From contig NC_084587.1 of the NCBI RefSeq assembly GCF_033807715.1, positions 22,561,017 to 22,625,016 of the forward strand: a stretch of 64,000 bases of DNA, written 5' to 3'. Source of the DNA: Cololabis saira (taxonomy: Eukaryota > Chordata > Actinopteri > Beloniformes > Belonidae). The position numbers and the translations under genes are program-made. The first letter of the stretch is position 1. The number at the start of each line of letters is the position of its first letter. Positions 63,084 to 64,000 of the stretch are shown here, in pieces. The notes below the pieces were generated by a model. It saw nothing but the letters and a program-made list of their open reading frames with translations, did no database searches and was not told the origin of the DNA.

Positions 63084-63349
63084 CTTATACATGTATTCAT
63101 AGCAAATGAATAGGAGCAACAAAAAAATAAATAATGTCACTTTAATAACGAGGGGCTTACTGCCCACTAAGATCTCAAAGGAATCCTCCTGTGGCCAGAG
63201 AGTGTCATTGCAGCTTTTCATTATCTGGACTGATAAAAGGCACAATATCGAAAAATCCGGAGGGGTCAAATGCAGAAAAAAAAAAAAAAAAAAAAGTAAA
63301 GCAAACTCGTAGAGAAATAAACTAGGCTGGGGAAGTATCACAGGTTCCT

Positions 63350-63960
63350 GCTGCGACACCACGTTATTGCGGCGGAGCGCAAACGTCGGTTTCCTTCTCC
63401 TAACCGCGTTATTGATCGTAGTCTGTCTGCAATGAATGGCTGCAAAGGGAAGGGGGGGAAAACCCTGAACTTCAGGTGACCGACCATGGCTCTGACACAG
63501 CCTTCATGCAGACTGGGAGGGCTGGAAAAATACATTAGAGGGGGTGGAGGGGGGGTCGAAAAAAAAACAACAAAAAAAAAAAACAAACCTCACCACACTT
63601 TTTAAAAGTCGACGACAAACAAGCGCGAAACAAAATTCGGCGCCCGCGGATATTGAAGAAAAACTGAAGGCTGAAAGTTGGACGTTTTATCGCCGAGGAA
63701 ATGAAGTTTTTTCTCCTAGATAGAGTATCTGCTCGGGTTTAGGGCAGCCAGACTCTGGCTTGTCTGATCCGACTGACCCCTTCATTTTTATTGCGGCCAG
63801 ACTCCCAGATCCTCCCCCTTTTTCTACCCCGAAAAAGCGACCTAACAGGGAGCACATAGGCGAAATAGACCCGACACGTAACGGCGAGTGACCGCAACCT
63901 TTTACGGCGAGAACCGGACCTGCATCGCTCCTGCTGCTCCGGTTAAAGCCAACATATCAT
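63350..63960. promoter_or_regulatory. CpG-rich block, likely edge of the znf827 promoter island
   Basis: CpG dinucleotides are far denser than in the rest of the intron (for example GCGGCGGAGCGCAAACGTCG and TTCGGCGCCCGCGGATATTG). On the minus strand a plausible donor GTGAGG occurs at 63591-63596. No start codon with the expected basic N-terminus is present, so coding exon 1 is probably just right of the window and this is either the intron start or a 5' untranslated region. Confidence 0.5.
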
Positions 63961-64000
63961 TTATTATACTCTCGCTAAAGGCTGAATTATGGTCCGCGTT

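Larger units (their letters stand above)
39948..64000 (-). other. intron 1 of znf827 (at least 24 kb, right part possibly near the promoter)
   Basis: Precedes exon 2. I scanned it on the minus strand for a start codon followed by a basic RRK-type N-terminus and found none. It contains two RFX-type boxes, enhancer-like blocks, three or four MITE-type elements, a Tc1 remnant and a CpG-rich end. Reading frames at 56328-56747 and 57079-57444 (minus) are open for over 120 codons but resemble nothing I know. Confidence 0.75.

Overview
The window is vertebrate genomic DNA, almost certainly from a ray-finned fish. It has compact exons in long AT-rich introns, many (CA)n/(TG)n microsatellites, a Tc1-like transposon remnant, several short inverted-repeat elements (MITEs) and a CpG-rich block at the right edge. 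No bacterial, viral or plasmid genes were seen.

One protein-coding gene accounts for all convincing coding sequence. It lies on the minus strand (5' end to the right) and is the fish orthologue of the C2H2 zinc-finger gene ZNF827 (znf827). I can place 13 consecutive coding exons from 39947 down to 1. Every splice junction has a matching reading phase and the concatenated frame stays open for about 1,440 codons. The order is: a long N-terminal exon (38673-39947); zinc fingers 1-3 (36242-36414, 35449-35938); three exons that each end in the same short motif (ends of 35449-35938, 26987-27265 and 17315-17557); two small linker exons (15060-15111, 14805-14905); and zinc fingers 4-14 spread over 10961-11098, 9538-9709, 8498-8664, 5289-5466 and 1-848, with a Ser-rich linker exon at 5816-6025. 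The first coding exon, expected to carry the start codon and the NuRD-binding Arg-Arg-Lys motif, is not in 39948-64000 and should lie just beyond the right edge. The C-terminal end of the last exon runs off the left edge.

The rest is intron. Intron 1 (at least 24 kb) carries most of the mobile elements: a Harbinger-type MITE with a TAA duplication (46275-46852), a 100-bp-arm hairpin next to a Tc1 remnant (47331-48107), a terminal-inverted-repeat element (49447-50126), and a hAT-type MITE with a perfect 8-bp target duplication (62319-63083). Intron 4 has a TTAA-flanked MITE with an internal 50-bp tandem duplication. Introns 4 and 5 and the proximal part of intron 1 contain blocks of unusually complex sequence that look like conserved enhancers, with several RFX X-box-like palindromes.

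The most notable observations are an apparent GC-AG intron required to join the Ser-rich linker to the next finger exon, a splice donor that doubles as a stop codon, a triplicated exon-end module, and the set of intact MITEs. I did not find a novel non-genic system; the unusual material is in gene architecture and small mobile elements.
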